Source: Virgibacillus phasianinus
GTDB lineage: Bacteria > Bacillota > Bacilli > Bacillales > Amphibacillaceae
Direction: 5' to 3'
Assembly (NCBI RefSeq): GCF_002216775.1
Contig: NZ_CP022315.1
Coordinates: forward strand, 1,612,001 to 1,676,000
DNA length: 64,000 nucleotides
Shown here: piece after piece, positions 54,751 to 63,566 of the stretch
How the letters are laid out: each line of letters starts with the position of its first letter
Position numbering within the stretch: the first letter of the stretch is position 1
Translations under genes and position numbers: made by a program
Notes under the pieces: generated by a model
Databases searched by the model: none
Seen by the model: only the letters and a program-made list of their open reading frames with translations
What the model was told of the DNA's origin: nothing

Positions 54751-56490
54751 ATGGTGAAAAACAACATTCCGGAGAAAGATGGGCCACCAAGTGATCTTGA
54801 GCGAATTAAAGAGGAAAGTGACTATTTGCGGGGGACGATTGCAGAAGGCCTTGGAGACAGGATTACTGCCGCTATTTCCGATGATGATACGAAATTATTA
54901 AAGTTCCACGGCAGTTACCAGCAGGATGACCGGGATTTACGCGATGAGCGCAGGCGTCAACGATTGGAGCCTGCGTACCAATTCATGATTCGCGCACGGG
55001 TCCCGGGAGGTGTTGCGACACCGGAACAATGGCTGGTCATGGATGATATTGCTCATAAATACGGTAATCAAACGCTAAAACTTACGACTAGGCAAACGTT
55101 CCAAATGCATGGAATTCTAAAGTGGAACCTAAAGAAAACCATGCAGGAAATTAACGGTGCATTGCTTGATACGCTGGCCGCATGTGGCGATGTAAACAGG
55201 AATGTAATGTGCAATGTGAACCCATATCAATCAGCTGTTCATGAAGAGGTTTACAAATGGTCAACAAAACTAAGTAATCATCTGTTGCCAAAAACAAATG
55301 CTTATCACGAAATCTGGCTTGATAAAGAAAAGGTCGCTGACAGCCGAAAACCGGAAGAAATTGAGCCTATGTACCGGAATCTTTATTTGCCCAGGAAGTT
55401 TAAAATTGGCATTGCAGTTCCACCTTCAAACGACGTGGATATCCATTCCCATGATCTAGGTTTTATTGCAATTTTGGAAGATGGGAAACTGCAGGGATTC
55501 AATGTGGCAGTCGGTGGCGGCATGGGGATGACCCATGGTGATACAGACACTTACCCGCAAATATCCCGCGTTATTGGTTTTTGTCCAGTTGAGAAAATTA
55601 TTGAGGTGGCGGAAACGGTAATTACTATCCAACGCGATTATGGTAATCGTTCCGATCGAATGAATGCACGTTTCAAGTATACGGTCGATGCAAGGGGAAT
55701 TGATTGGATTAGAAATGAACTGAATGAAAGGTTGGAATGGGAGCTTGAAGAAGCCCGTGCATACCACTTTGATCATAATGGGGATCGCTATGGTTGGGTG
55801 GAGGGTGACGGTAAATGGCACCTGAATCTATTCATACAAAATGGGCGAATCACGGATTTCGAAAACTATTTCCTAATGACAGGTCTGCGCGAAATCGCTA
55901 AAATCCATACTGGAGAATTCCGCCTTACTCCAAACCAGAACCTGATCATCGCAAATGTGACTAATGAAAAAAAGCAGGAAATTGTTGAGCTAGTTGAAAA
56001 GTATGGACTCACGGAAGGTAAACACTATTCCGCTCTACGAAGAAATTCCATGGCCTGTGTAGCTCTTCCAACATGCGGTCTGGCGATGGCGGAATCAGAA
56101 CGTTATCTCCCTTCGCTAGTAGATAAAATCGAGGTAATCCTGGATGAAGTTGGCCTGCATGAGAAGGAAATCGTCATTCGCATGTCAGGGTGTCCGAATG
56201 GATGCTCCCGCCCGGCACTAGCCGAAATTGCCTTTATCGGAAAAGCCCCAGGGAAATACAATATGTATCTGGGCGGTGGGTTTTCTGGAGAACGCCTGAA
56301 CAGTCTTTACCGTGAAAACATAGGCGAAAAGGAAATCTTGGAAAATCTTCGCAAGGTCCTTTTTCAATATGCAAAAGAAAGACAGGAAGGCGAACATTTA
56401 GGTGATTATGTAATCCGCGCTGGTTATGTCGAAGAAGTTCACTCGGGACTTGATTTTCATAAGTCTAAAGGTGATATTTTTGTAACATAG
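54751..56490 (+). CDS. cysI: Sulfite reductase hemoprotein subunit CysI
   Basis: 579 residues from the ATG at 54751; the one at 54733 precedes the GGAAAGGAG site. Siroheme/iron-sulfur ligands are the Cys of [15 protein letters not shown] (near 440) and of [11 protein letters not shown] (near 485), the usual CX5C and CX3C pair. [15 protein letters not shown] near 120 is the sulfite-binding region. It reduces sulfite to sulfide with electrons from CysJ, using the siroheme made by the last genes of the operon. Confidence 0.96.
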   Translation: MVKNNIPEKDGPPSDLERIKEESDYLRGTIAEGLGDRITAAISDDDTKLLKFHGSYQQDDRDLRDERRRQRLEPAYQFMIRARVPGGVATPEQWLVMDDIAHKYGNQTLKLTTRQTFQMHGILKWNLKKTMQEINGALLDTLAACGDVNRNVMCNVNPYQSAVHEEVYKWSTKLSNHLLPKTNAYHEIWLDKEKVADSRKPEEIEPMYRNLYLPRKFKIGIAVPPSNDVDIHSHDLGFIAILEDGKLQGFNVAVGGGMGMTHGDTDTYPQISRVIGFCPVEKIIEVAETVITIQRDYGNRSDRMNARFKYTVDARGIDWIRNELNERLEWELEEARAYHFDHNGDRYGWVEGDGKWHLNLFIQNGRITDFENYFLMTGLREIAKIHTGEFRLTPNQNLIIANVTNEKKQEIVELVEKYGLTEGKHYSALRRNSMACVALPTCGLAMAESERYLPSLVDKIEVILDEVGLHEKEIVIRMSGCPNGCSRPALAEIAFIGKAPGKYNMYLGGGFSGERLNSLYRENIGEKEILENLRKVLFQYAKERQEGEHLGDYVIRAGYVEEVHSGLDFHKSKGDIFVT

Positions 56491-56634
56491 AATTAGAAAG
56501 TGGGTTCAGCTTGGAATGGTGGAGCCTGAAGCCAGTAAAGAACGGGTTGAACTCGGGGGAGTGACTCGCCAACTTGGGAGAGAACCATTTAAATCAACAA
56601 AGCCGACGATAATGTAACGAAAGGATGATCTGAC
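56491..56634. other. Gap between cysI and cysC
   Basis: 144 bases in an otherwise tight operon. I see no gene, no strong terminator and no clear promoter. Confidence 0.4.
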
Positions 56635-57228
56635 GTGAGCACAGATATTGTATGGCACAATACATCGGTTAACAAAAAAGATTATCGGGCCAAAAATGGT
56701 CAACATAGTGGTGTAATATGGCTTACTGGCCTTTCTGGTTCTGGGAAATCTACCATTGCAAATCTTGTAAACAAGAAACTCTTCGATGCCGCTGTTCATT
56801 CCTATATCCTTGATGGGGATAATATTCGTCATGGACTTAATGCCGGGCTTGGATTCCGCGCTGCGGACCGAACAGAAAACATTAGAAGAATTGGCGAAGT
56901 GGCGAAGCTGTTTGCTGATAGTGGAGCGATTGTTCTTACGGCTTTTATTTCGCCCTATCAGTCTGACCGTGACCATGTTCGCGAAATCCTTCAACCTGAC
57001 GAGTTTTTAGAAGTTCACGTTGATTGCCCACTGGCTGCATGTGAAAGGCGAGATCCAAAGGGCTTATACAAAAAAGCGCGGAATGGGGATATCAAGGAAT
57101 TTACTGGTATAGATTCTCCATACGAGGTACCAGAGTCACCTGAATTAATTTTACATTCCAATGAGTTTAGCGAAAGTGCTTGTGCGAACCAAATCATTAA
57201 TCTATTAAAAGAAAAACGCTGGATTTAA
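56635..57228 (+). CDS. cysC: Adenylylsulfate kinase CysC
   Basis: 197 residues, GTG start with AAAGGA upstream. Walker A GLSGSGKSTIANL is at about residues 31-43, followed by LDGDNIRHGLNAGLGF near 60 and the mobile lid AFISPYQSDRDHVRE near 105. It phosphorylates APS to PAPS. As CysH has the iron-sulfur motif of APS-type reductases, CysC may be optional for sulfate reduction here. Confidence 0.94.
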   Translation: MSTDIVWHNTSVNKKDYRAKNGQHSGVIWLTGLSGSGKSTIANLVNKKLFDAAVHSYILDGDNIRHGLNAGLGFRAADRTENIRRIGEVAKLFADSGAIVLTAFISPYQSDRDHVREILQPDEFLEVHVDCPLAACERRDPKGLYKKARNGDIKEFTGIDSPYEVPESPELILHSNEFSESACANQIINLLKEKRWI

Positions 57229-57304
57229 AAAAACGGGGGCAGCGCTGTGTAAAGGTAGTTTTTAGTCTATGAAACTGTCAAAAATAAAAGGAAGGGGTGG
57301 AATG

Positions 57305-58081
57305 ATGGGAAAGGCTTATTTGGTGGGTGCAGGTCCAGGCGATCCAGACCTGATTACTGTAAAAGGGTTAAAGACCATTCAGAATTCAGACGTTATTTTA
57401 TATGACCGTTTAGTCAATGAAGAACTACTGCGTTACGCACCTAAGCAAGCAGAATTGATTTATTGTGGGAAAAGTCCTGGTCAGCACTCGCTTACGCAGG
57501 AAAAAATCAACAATTTGCTCTGTAAATATGCCAACGAGGGAAAAGTCGTCACAAGGTTGAAAGGGGGCGACCCGTTTATCTTTGGCAGGGGTGGTGAGGA
57601 GGCAGAAGTGCTGGCGCAAAGAGGGATCCCTTTTGAAATTGTTCCGGGAATCACTTCCGGTTCAGCAGCACCCGCTTATGCAGGCATTCCAATAACCCAT
57701 CGGGACCACAGCTCTTCCGTTGCGTTTGTATCAGGGGTAACAAAGAGTGATGAAGAACTTGATAAATATTGGGAGCATTTAGCCAACGGAATCGATACTT
57801 TATGTGTTTACATGGGAGTTAAAAATCTGCCGGATATTTGTGGACGGCTCATCAGCCACGGTCGTGATCCTAACACCCCAATTGCCCTTGTGCATTGGGG
57901 TACTACAGCGAGCCAGCAAACGGTTACTGGAACATTAGAAACAATCGTGGAGAAATCTAGCAAACTAAAGAATCCATCAATGATTATTATCGGGGAAGTC
58001 GTTCAGTTGCGGGACAAATTGCAGTGGTTTGAGCAGATTCAAGTTGAGGAGACGATGAAAGAGCACGCCATTGTTGGATGA
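57305..58081 (+). CDS. sumT: Uroporphyrinogen-III C-methyltransferase (SumT / YlnD)
   Basis: 258 residues from the ATG at 57305, spaced from AAGGGG; the N-terminus MGKAYLVGAGPGDPDLIT is the usual one. The Gly-rich SAM site and KSPGQHSLTQEKIN, RLKGGDPFIFGRGGEEAE and VPGITSGSAAPAYAGIPITHR motifs are present. It makes precorrin-2 from uroporphyrinogen III with two SAM, the first step to siroheme for CysI. Confidence 0.93.
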   Translation: MGKAYLVGAGPGDPDLITVKGLKTIQNSDVILYDRLVNEELLRYAPKQAELIYCGKSPGQHSLTQEKINNLLCKYANEGKVVTRLKGGDPFIFGRGGEEAEVLAQRGIPFEIVPGITSGSAAPAYAGIPITHRDHSSSVAFVSGVTKSDEELDKYWEHLANGIDTLCVYMGVKNLPDICGRLISHGRDPNTPIALVHWGTTASQQTVTGTLETIVEKSSKLKNPSMIIIGEVVQLRDKLQWFEQIQVEETMKEHAIVG

Positions 58082-58097
58082 TGAGGGGGGATAAGTC

Positions 58098-58856
58098 ATG
58101 CAAGGCATTCTATATGTAAGTCACGGGAGCCGAATTCCAGCAGCAACGACTGAGGCTATTTCCTGTATAACTTCTGTGCAAGAGCGGGTTGACGTACCTC
58201 TCCAGGAAATTTGTTTTTTGGAGTTAACTGATCCAACCGTCGAACAAGGTATTGACACGCTGGTGTCACGAGGAGCTTCACGGATTGCCATTGTACCTGT
58301 CCTTCTGTTAAGTGCTGGCCATTATTTCAACGATATCCCGGAAGAAGTAAACCGTGCTAAGGCAAAGCATTCCCATATCGCGTTTACCTATGGCGAACCG
58401 CTTGGCATGCAGGATCGCTTCATTGATGTTTTGGCGGAACGAATCAAAGAAACGAAAGTACCTCCCAAACCAGATGCTAAACTATTACTTGTCGGGCGGG
58501 GCAGCCGTAATCCGCAAACTAGAAAGGTAATTGAAAATATTGGGCAAAAGTTGCGAGAAAGAACAAATTTCAGCTCTGTTGATGTTTGCTTTCTGGCCGC
58601 CTGCAATCCCCCTTTCGAACAGACGCTGCAATCCACTTTAAAGGAGGAGTGCTCACAAGTTTTCATCGTTCCCTATCTTTGGTTTACCGGTGTGCTGGTG
58701 AATTTTATTAAAGCTAAAGTAACGGAGGCTAGTAAGCTGAATAAAGAAATTGTGTTGTGTACGCAGCTAGGAAACCATCCAACCATGCGAGCGGCGCTGA
58801 AAGAACGTGTCTATGAATCTTTTGATGAAAAAGGGAGTTTTACCCAATGGCAATGA
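58098..58856 (+). CDS. sirB: Sirohydrochlorin ferrochelatase SirB (YlnE, CbiX family)
   Basis: 252 residues made of two CbiX-like halves. Metal-site His residues are seen in YVSHGSRIP (near 7) and LLSAGHYFNDIPEE (near 72), with a second-half GRGSRNPQTRK replacing the HGS motif. It inserts iron into sirohydrochlorin. The next gene starts 10 bases before its end. Confidence 0.88.
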   Translation: MQGILYVSHGSRIPAATTEAISCITSVQERVDVPLQEICFLELTDPTVEQGIDTLVSRGASRIAIVPVLLLSAGHYFNDIPEEVNRAKAKHSHIAFTYGEPLGMQDRFIDVLAERIKETKVPPKPDAKLLLVGRGSRNPQTRKVIENIGQKLRERTNFSSVDVCFLAACNPPFEQTLQSTLKEECSQVFIVPYLWFTGVLVNFIKAKVTEASKLNKEIVLCTQLGNHPTMRAALKERVYESFDEKGSFTQWQ

Positions 58857-59467
58857 CACCATTGATGGTTGACTTAGCTGAAAAAAGTGTAGTGATTATC
58901 GGTGGTGGCCACGTCGCCGAACGTAGGGTAAATACCCTGCTAGAAAGTGGTGCTTCGATTACCATCATAAGTCCGGAAATTAGCGAAAAGATCCGCTCCC
59001 TTTGGGAAACAGGATTATTGAACTGGCAGCAAAAGGATTTTGAAACTGAGGACCTTGCGGAAGCTTTTTTAGTCATAGCTGCGACTGACAATCCGGATGT
59101 CAACCAAGCGGCCGCCAAGGCTACTCCCCCTAATTCCTTATTAAATGCTGCGGCAGACGCTGACCAGGGGGATGTACACTTTCCGTCCTACTTTAAGCAG
59201 GGGAAACTTTCGATTGGAATCTCGACCAATGGAGCAAGTCCAATGCTTTCGGCCAAAATAAAAAGGCAACTTCAATTGACGTATAACAGTGATTACGGGA
59301 ATTATGTGGACTTTCTTTGTGAAGTCCGTCAGCTAATTAATCACTCAACCCTCGTAAAAACGGAACAGAAATCGATACTAAGAGAAGTTTTATCCGAGGA
59401 TTTTTTAAACAATAGTAAACAGCGTCAAATGATCGAACGCTTATCTGAAAGGAGCACGATGAAATGA
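58847..59467 (+). CDS. sirC: Precorrin-2 dehydrogenase SirC (YlnF)
   Basis: 206 residues, somewhat longer than B. subtilis YlnF. The NAD-binding IIGGGHVAERRVNTLLESGA is at residues 16-35 and SIGISTNGASPMLSAKIKRQL near 125 is the conserved C-terminal motif. It oxidises precorrin-2 to sirohydrochlorin, upstream of SirB. It overlaps both neighbours (10 and 4 bases), so translation is coupled. Confidence 0.9.
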   Translation: MAMTPLMVDLAEKSVVIIGGGHVAERRVNTLLESGASITIISPEISEKIRSLWETGLLNWQQKDFETEDLAEAFLVIAATDNPDVNQAAAKATPPNSLLNAAADADQGDVHFPSYFKQGKLSIGISTNGASPMLSAKIKRQLQLTYNSDYGNYVDFLCEVRQLINHSTLVKTEQKSILREVLSEDFLNNSKQRQMIERLSERSTMK

Positions 59468-60270
59468 TCGGTCTGAAAGTTGGCATTGCGGCTACACGAA
59501 AGGCTGATGAGATTGCCGCACTTGTTCAAAAAAGCGGGGGTATTCCGGTTGTTTTTTCTATTCAAGGGAAGCAACAATTAAATGAAAGCACTGTTGGGAA
59601 CGATATAAAAGAGCTATTAGATACAACGTTTGATGTAGTGCTTTTAACTACTGGCGTTGGTATTGAAACATTAGAGAGTGCAGCCCATAATCTTGGCCGC
59701 CATTCCGAATTCATCCAACAGCTGGAGAAGACAAACCTGGCGATCCGCGGAAGTAAAACAATCAAATGGGCAAAAAAATATTCCTTGTCAGCAACATACG
59801 TGTCAAGGGATGGCACGATGGAAAGTCTGGTGGACGCACTTGCTGACGCGCGGCCTGGGGGCGGAACACGTCTATTTTTACAAGCCTATAACCAAGATGA
59901 TGCGGCGCTACAACAAGCGCTTGAAGCTGCCGGTTACGCTGTCTACTTATCCAAACCATACCAATATAAGGCGCCAGATAATAATACGTTAAGCGCATTG
60001 AGGAAGGAAATAGTAGATAAATCGCTTCATACAGTAATTTTCACCAGCAAAACCCAAGTACATAACCTTTTTAACGGGACTGAACTAGCAGGTGAAATTG
60101 TTGACTCCTTTAATAATGGAGTCCTGGCAGCTGCAGTTGGAAAAATAACTGCAAGTGAACTTGAGCAAAAGGGCATATCGTATGTTTTTCAACCAAATAG
60201 ATCAAGGATGGGCGCAATGGTTGTTGAATTACGGGAATATCTTGCAACGGATGTAGTTCCCAAAACGTAA
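59464..60270 (+). CDS. Uroporphyrinogen-III synthase-like protein (HemD family)
   Basis: 268 residues. Two alternating alpha/beta domains of the HemD fold: IAATRKADEIAALVQKSGGIPVV at the start, LLTTGVGIETL near 63, FTSKTQVHNLF near 198 and AAAVGKITASELEQKG near 220. HemD closes hydroxymethylbilane to uroporphyrinogen III, the substrate of SumT. The family has few invariant residues, so function rests on fold and position. It begins inside the sirC stop (ATGA) and ends the operon. Confidence 0.82.
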   Translation: MIGLKVGIAATRKADEIAALVQKSGGIPVVFSIQGKQQLNESTVGNDIKELLDTTFDVVLLTTGVGIETLESAAHNLGRHSEFIQQLEKTNLAIRGSKTIKWAKKYSLSATYVSRDGTMESLVDALADARPGGGTRLFLQAYNQDDAALQQALEAAGYAVYLSKPYQYKAPDNNTLSALRKEIVDKSLHTVIFTSKTQVHNLFNGTELAGEIVDSFNNGVLAAAVGKITASELEQKGISYVFQPNRSRMGAMVVELREYLATDVVPKT

Positions 60271-60360
60271 GCTGGATGGGGGCGCCCCAGTTGGAACAGG
60301 GTTCAATGTTTGCTCCCTGAATGTGACTTTCAGATTAAGTGGCCTTTTATTAATTTCCCC

Positions 60361-60389
60361 TTGCAATCACAGAACGCATTCCGTATAAT
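60361..60389 (+). promoter_or_regulatory. Sigma-A promoter of the T-box leader
   Basis: TTGCAA (60361-60366), 17 bases, TATAAT (60384-60389). Confidence 0.7.
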
Positions 60390-60410
60390 AGCGTTAATAT
60401 TCAAATGACT

Positions 60411-60687
60411 TGGATGAGGGAAAGTAGGATTCAGCTATTTTTGACAGAGAGCTTCGGTTGCTGGAAAAGAAGCAAGAATACGAATCTGAACAATGGCCTC
60501 GGAGTTTCGTGCTGAATGATGAGTAGGTTCCGACGAGATTTGGTACTCGTTATCAATACCACAGTATAAATAAGTCTTATGACTAACGTACTTGATGAGG
60601 CTGTATGTGTGAACATACAGTAAAGTAAGGTGGTACCACGTTAAACCAACCACGTCCTTACCGTTTATTCGGTGAGGGCGTGGTTTT
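60411..60687 (+). ncRNA. T-box riboswitch upstream of the SAM hydrolase gene
   Basis: Stem I shows the loop-E AGTA (60423-60426) facing GAA (60488-60490), closed by GGATTC/GAATCT, and the apical AGAGAG...GGTTGCTGGAAAA. Stem III is the hairpin 60601-60620. The T-box AAGGTGGTACCACG is at 60627-60640, and the terminator (60648-60663 with 60670-60685, then T run) follows. After GAA the specifier region reads CAATGG: AUG (60493-60495, Met) or AAU (60492-60494, Asn). Met fits the gene controlled, but I cannot fix the register by eye. Confidence 0.92.
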
Positions 60688-60720
60688 TTAATGAATATTA
60701 ATTTAAATGGAGGGTTTTAC

Positions 60721-61566
60721 ATGAGCAAGAATTTAGTATTACAAACAGACTTTGGACTTAATGATGGGGCGGTCAGTGCAATGTATGGGGTAGCAATTTC
60801 CGTAGATCCCGCCATTCGAATTTTTAATCTGACACATGAGATTCCCAAGTTCAATAGGTGGGAGGCGTCCTACCGACTATATCAAACGATTACTTACTGG
60901 CCGGAAGATACCGTATTTGTTTCCGTTGTTGATCCAGGAGTGGGAACCGATCGTTTGAGCATTGTTGTTAAAACAACTGACAATCAATATATCGTGACAC
61001 CCGACAATGGCACATTAACACATATTAAAAAACATATCGGAATAGTTGATGCACGTGAAATTGATGAAAAAGTGAATCGGTTGCCAAGATCAGGTGAATC
61101 CTATACATTTCATGGCCGGGATGTTTATGCCTATACGGGAGCACGTCTTGCCGCAAATGTAATTTCATTTGAAGAGGTTGGCCCACGTATTGATGTAGAA
61201 GCGGTAATAGGGTTACCAAAGCCTGAAGCACATATCGAAGAAGGAGTCATTAAGGGCAATATTGATATTCTTGATATTCAATTTGGCAACCTGTGGACTA
61301 ATATTGGACGTGAATTGTTTCATGAAAAGGGAATTGAATATGGCGAAACACTTGAAGTCACCATATCAAATGGTACGCATCAGCTTTATAAAAACAGCAT
61401 GACTTTTGGGCGCTCGTTTGCGGAAAGTCGTCTCGGTGAACCATTGCTTTACGTGAATTCAGTGGACAAGTTAGGAGTGGCCATCAATCAAGGCTCGTTT
61501 GCAAAAGCCTACCAGATTGGAACAGGGGCTAATTGGAAAATAGATGTTCATAGGGTTGAGGAGTAA
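60721..61566 (+). CDS. S-adenosyl-L-methionine hydrolase (adenosine-forming), DUF62 family
   Basis: 281 residues from the ATG at 60721, 6 bases after GGAGGG; the ATG at 60691 lies in the terminator tail. The family motifs LQTDFGLNDGAVSAMYGV, VVDPGVGTDR, VTPDNGTLTHI and FHGRDVYAYTGARLA include the Asp/Arg/His thought to activate water. It splits SAM to adenosine and methionine. A T-box before such a gene means its expression rises when a tRNA is uncharged; if that is tRNA-Met, the cell would recover methionine from SAM during starvation. Confidence 0.88.
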   Translation: MSKNLVLQTDFGLNDGAVSAMYGVAISVDPAIRIFNLTHEIPKFNRWEASYRLYQTITYWPEDTVFVSVVDPGVGTDRLSIVVKTTDNQYIVTPDNGTLTHIKKHIGIVDAREIDEKVNRLPRSGESYTFHGRDVYAYTGARLAANVISFEEVGPRIDVEAVIGLPKPEAHIEEGVIKGNIDILDIQFGNLWTNIGRELFHEKGIEYGETLEVTISNGTHQLYKNSMTFGRSFAESRLGEPLLYVNSVDKLGVAINQGSFAKAYQIGTGANWKIDVHRVEE

Positions 61567-61623
61567 AGTAAGGCGGGTTCTGTTTTGCAATTCTATTTAT
61601 TGGTATCTATGGGAGGAATAGTG

Positions 61624-62022
61624 ATGGAACCATCAAAGGATAATTGCATTAGACAACGATTTGAAAACTTTGAGAAATCCTATAAACTTTTAGAGAAATA
61701 TGCTGCTGGAGATTTTCAAACTGAATTAGAGCGAGCGGGTATTATTCACTTTTTTGAAATGACAATTGAATTATCATGGAAAGTTTTGAAAGGGCATATC
61801 GAGGCTCAAGGTTTTATTGTTAACAGCCCGAGAGATACCATTAAGCAGGCATATCAAATGGATTTAATTGATGATGGCCAAATTTGGATTGAGGCATTAT
61901 CAAAGCGCAATTTAATAGCCCCTGCTTATGACGAAACATTAGCCAAGGAATTTGTGGAGGAAATTATCCAGACCTATTTGCCTGTATTTACAGCGTTGTA
62001 TGAAAAACTGTTGGAGGAATAA
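61624..62022 (+). CDS. HI0074/HepT-like HEPN protein, orphan and with altered active site
   Basis: 132 residues from the ATG at 61624 (GGGAGGAA upstream). All-helical nucleotidyltransferase substrate-binding protein of the HI0074 type: RFENFEKSYKLLEKY near residue 12, FFEMTIELSWKVLKGHIE near 43 and SPRDTIKQAYQMDLIDDGQIW near 70. The HEPN RNase motif RX4-6H should read RNLIAH-like but here is SKRNLIAPAYDE, so the His is Pro. Relatives pair with a small MntA/HI0073-type nucleotidyltransferase as a toxin-antitoxin; no such partner lies beside it. It may be an inactive remnant or have another role. Confidence 0.8.
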   Translation: MEPSKDNCIRQRFENFEKSYKLLEKYAAGDFQTELERAGIIHFFEMTIELSWKVLKGHIEAQGFIVNSPRDTIKQAYQMDLIDDGQIWIEALSKRNLIAPAYDETLAKEFVEEIIQTYLPVFTALYEKLLEE

Positions 62023-62147
62023 TGCTAAGTTTTGATTGTGTGAAGTCGGCTATTAGTAACTTTCCCCCTTAAACCATCCCTAAATTAACTTAATTAACTA
62101 TGATATAATGAAGGTAAAGTCCATGAACGGAAATAGGGGGATTTTCC

Positions 62148-63314
62148 ATGCAGCGTGGTACGTTTCAGTTAATGAAATCAGTGAACAAATCTATCATTTT
62201 AAATAAGATTCGGCAGTCGGAACCGATATCGCGGGCACAAATTGCCAAAGAGACAGAGCTGACCCCGCCGACCGTCAGCAGCATTGTGAAGGAGCTGATG
62301 GGGCAAGGTATTGTGCGGGAAAGCAATCTTGGTGTGTCCCAAGGCGGCCGGAAACCGACAATGCTGCTGATTAATAGGGATGCATTTCACGTAATTGGGG
62401 TCGATGCTGGTCCAGAGTCGATTGCCTGCATCCTGACTGACTTATCGGGAAAAGTTCTCGACCAATCCGCAAGTAGTATTAAAACACCAATAACGAACGA
62501 GCAATTTATTTCGATAATCAAAGAAAACATACATACCATCATGCAAGGATCTGCTGCCAATCCGGATACCATTATGGGGATTGGCGTGGGGATGCATGGT
62601 GTTGTAGACGTTGAAACAGGTACCGCACTTATTGCTCCAAACTTGAATCTGCGGAATGTACCGATCAAAGTGGAGCTTGAAAAAGAATTCAACTTAATGG
62701 TAAAGGTTGAGAATGACGCACGAACAATGGCGTTAGGAGAGTCTTGGTTCGGCGGACATGATGATGTAGATAGTATGGTTGCGGTCAACTTTGGCCGTGG
62801 TGTCGGTGCAGGTGTGGTAATTAAAGGCAAGCTCTATCACGGTGCACAGGATCTTGCTGGTGAACTTGGCCATATGACGATTGATATAAATGGCGAAATT
62901 TGCGAATGCGGAAACCGCGGGTGCCTGCAAACCTTTGCTACCGGTGATGCAATTGTTGGACGGGCACGTCAGGAAATAAGAGATATCCCGGATGACTTAA
63001 CTGCTGAGGAAATATTTTGTCGAGCGCAGGCGGGTAATCATGCGTATAGTAATGTTCTGACAGAGACTGGAAAAATCATTGGAGTGGGGCTGACCAATTT
63101 AATTCATCTCGTTAATCCGGGGAAAATCGTATTGGGCGGCGGTGTAATGAAAAGCGAAAAATACCTCCTGCCAGCTATTAAACAAACGATTGATCAACGT
63201 GCTCTAACCCCTGATGCAAAGCGAACGGAAGTGGCAGTAACAAAATTAGGCGGTGACTCCACCTTGTTGGGGGCCGTTTCCTTATTATTAATTGAATTAT
63301 TTGCACCGGTGTAA
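62148..63314 (+). CDS. ROK-family transcriptional regulator (XylR/NagC-like)
   Basis: 388 residues. The N-terminal MarR-like helix-turn-helix (ISRAQIAKETELTPPTVSSIV, about residues 25-45) is followed by a sugar-kinase-like ROK domain: GVDAGPESIACILTDLSG near 82, GVGMHGVVD near 145, the ROK signature around GAGVVIKGKLYHGAQDLAGELGHM and the Zn-binding CECGNRGCLQ near 252. It likely represses sugar genes until a sugar binds. TATAAT at 62104-62109 could be its -10 box. The neighbouring galM fragment fits carbohydrate control. Confidence 0.88.
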   Translation: MQRGTFQLMKSVNKSIILNKIRQSEPISRAQIAKETELTPPTVSSIVKELMGQGIVRESNLGVSQGGRKPTMLLINRDAFHVIGVDAGPESIACILTDLSGKVLDQSASSIKTPITNEQFISIIKENIHTIMQGSAANPDTIMGIGVGMHGVVDVETGTALIAPNLNLRNVPIKVELEKEFNLMVKVENDARTMALGESWFGGHDDVDSMVAVNFGRGVGAGVVIKGKLYHGAQDLAGELGHMTIDINGEICECGNRGCLQTFATGDAIVGRARQEIRDIPDDLTAEEIFCRAQAGNHAYSNVLTETGKIIGVGLTNLIHLVNPGKIVLGGGVMKSEKYLLPAIKQTIDQRALTPDAKRTEVAVTKLGGDSTLLGAVSLLLIELFAPV

Positions 63315-63346
63315 ATAATTCACCACAACATCATAAAAAAGCCCAT

Positions 63347-63380
63347 AAAAAGAGCTGAACAACGCCGTTCAGCTCTTTTT
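63347..63380 (+). terminator. Terminator of the ROK gene
   Basis: Perfect 14-base arms (63347-63360 and 63367-63380), a 6-base loop and a T run. Confidence 0.92.
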
Positions 63381-63407
63381 TAAAAGATAAGAATGATAAA
63401 ATATGTC

Positions 63408-63525
63408 TAGCTCCAGCGCCCAGAAGCTGCCGTCATAAGCAATGGACACTACGAACGCTAAACCCATGCATTCTACGGTCCCTTGCTTATGCGTCCGCTT
63501 CTAAACGGGCGCTTGCGCATTTCTC
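63408..63525. repeat. Dispersed Bacillaceae intergenic repeat (CTAGCTCCAGCGCC type)
   Basis: It begins CTAGCTCCAGCGCCCAGAAG and ends CGGGCGCTTGCGCATTTCT, with inner complementary parts (CATAAGCAA/TTGCTTATG). The two ends pair (AGCGCCC with GGGCGCT), so the whole folds as a long imperfect hairpin. This start and end are familiar from many Bacillaceae intergenic regions. Confidence 0.65.
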
Positions 63526-63566
63526 ATATCCAGGCTAATTTCATCATTTCCCGGGAAATATCGACA

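Noticed and set aside
60431-60653. Two minus-strand ORFs of 61 and 72 residues
   Set aside because: They are antisense to the T-box leader and have no coding signs.
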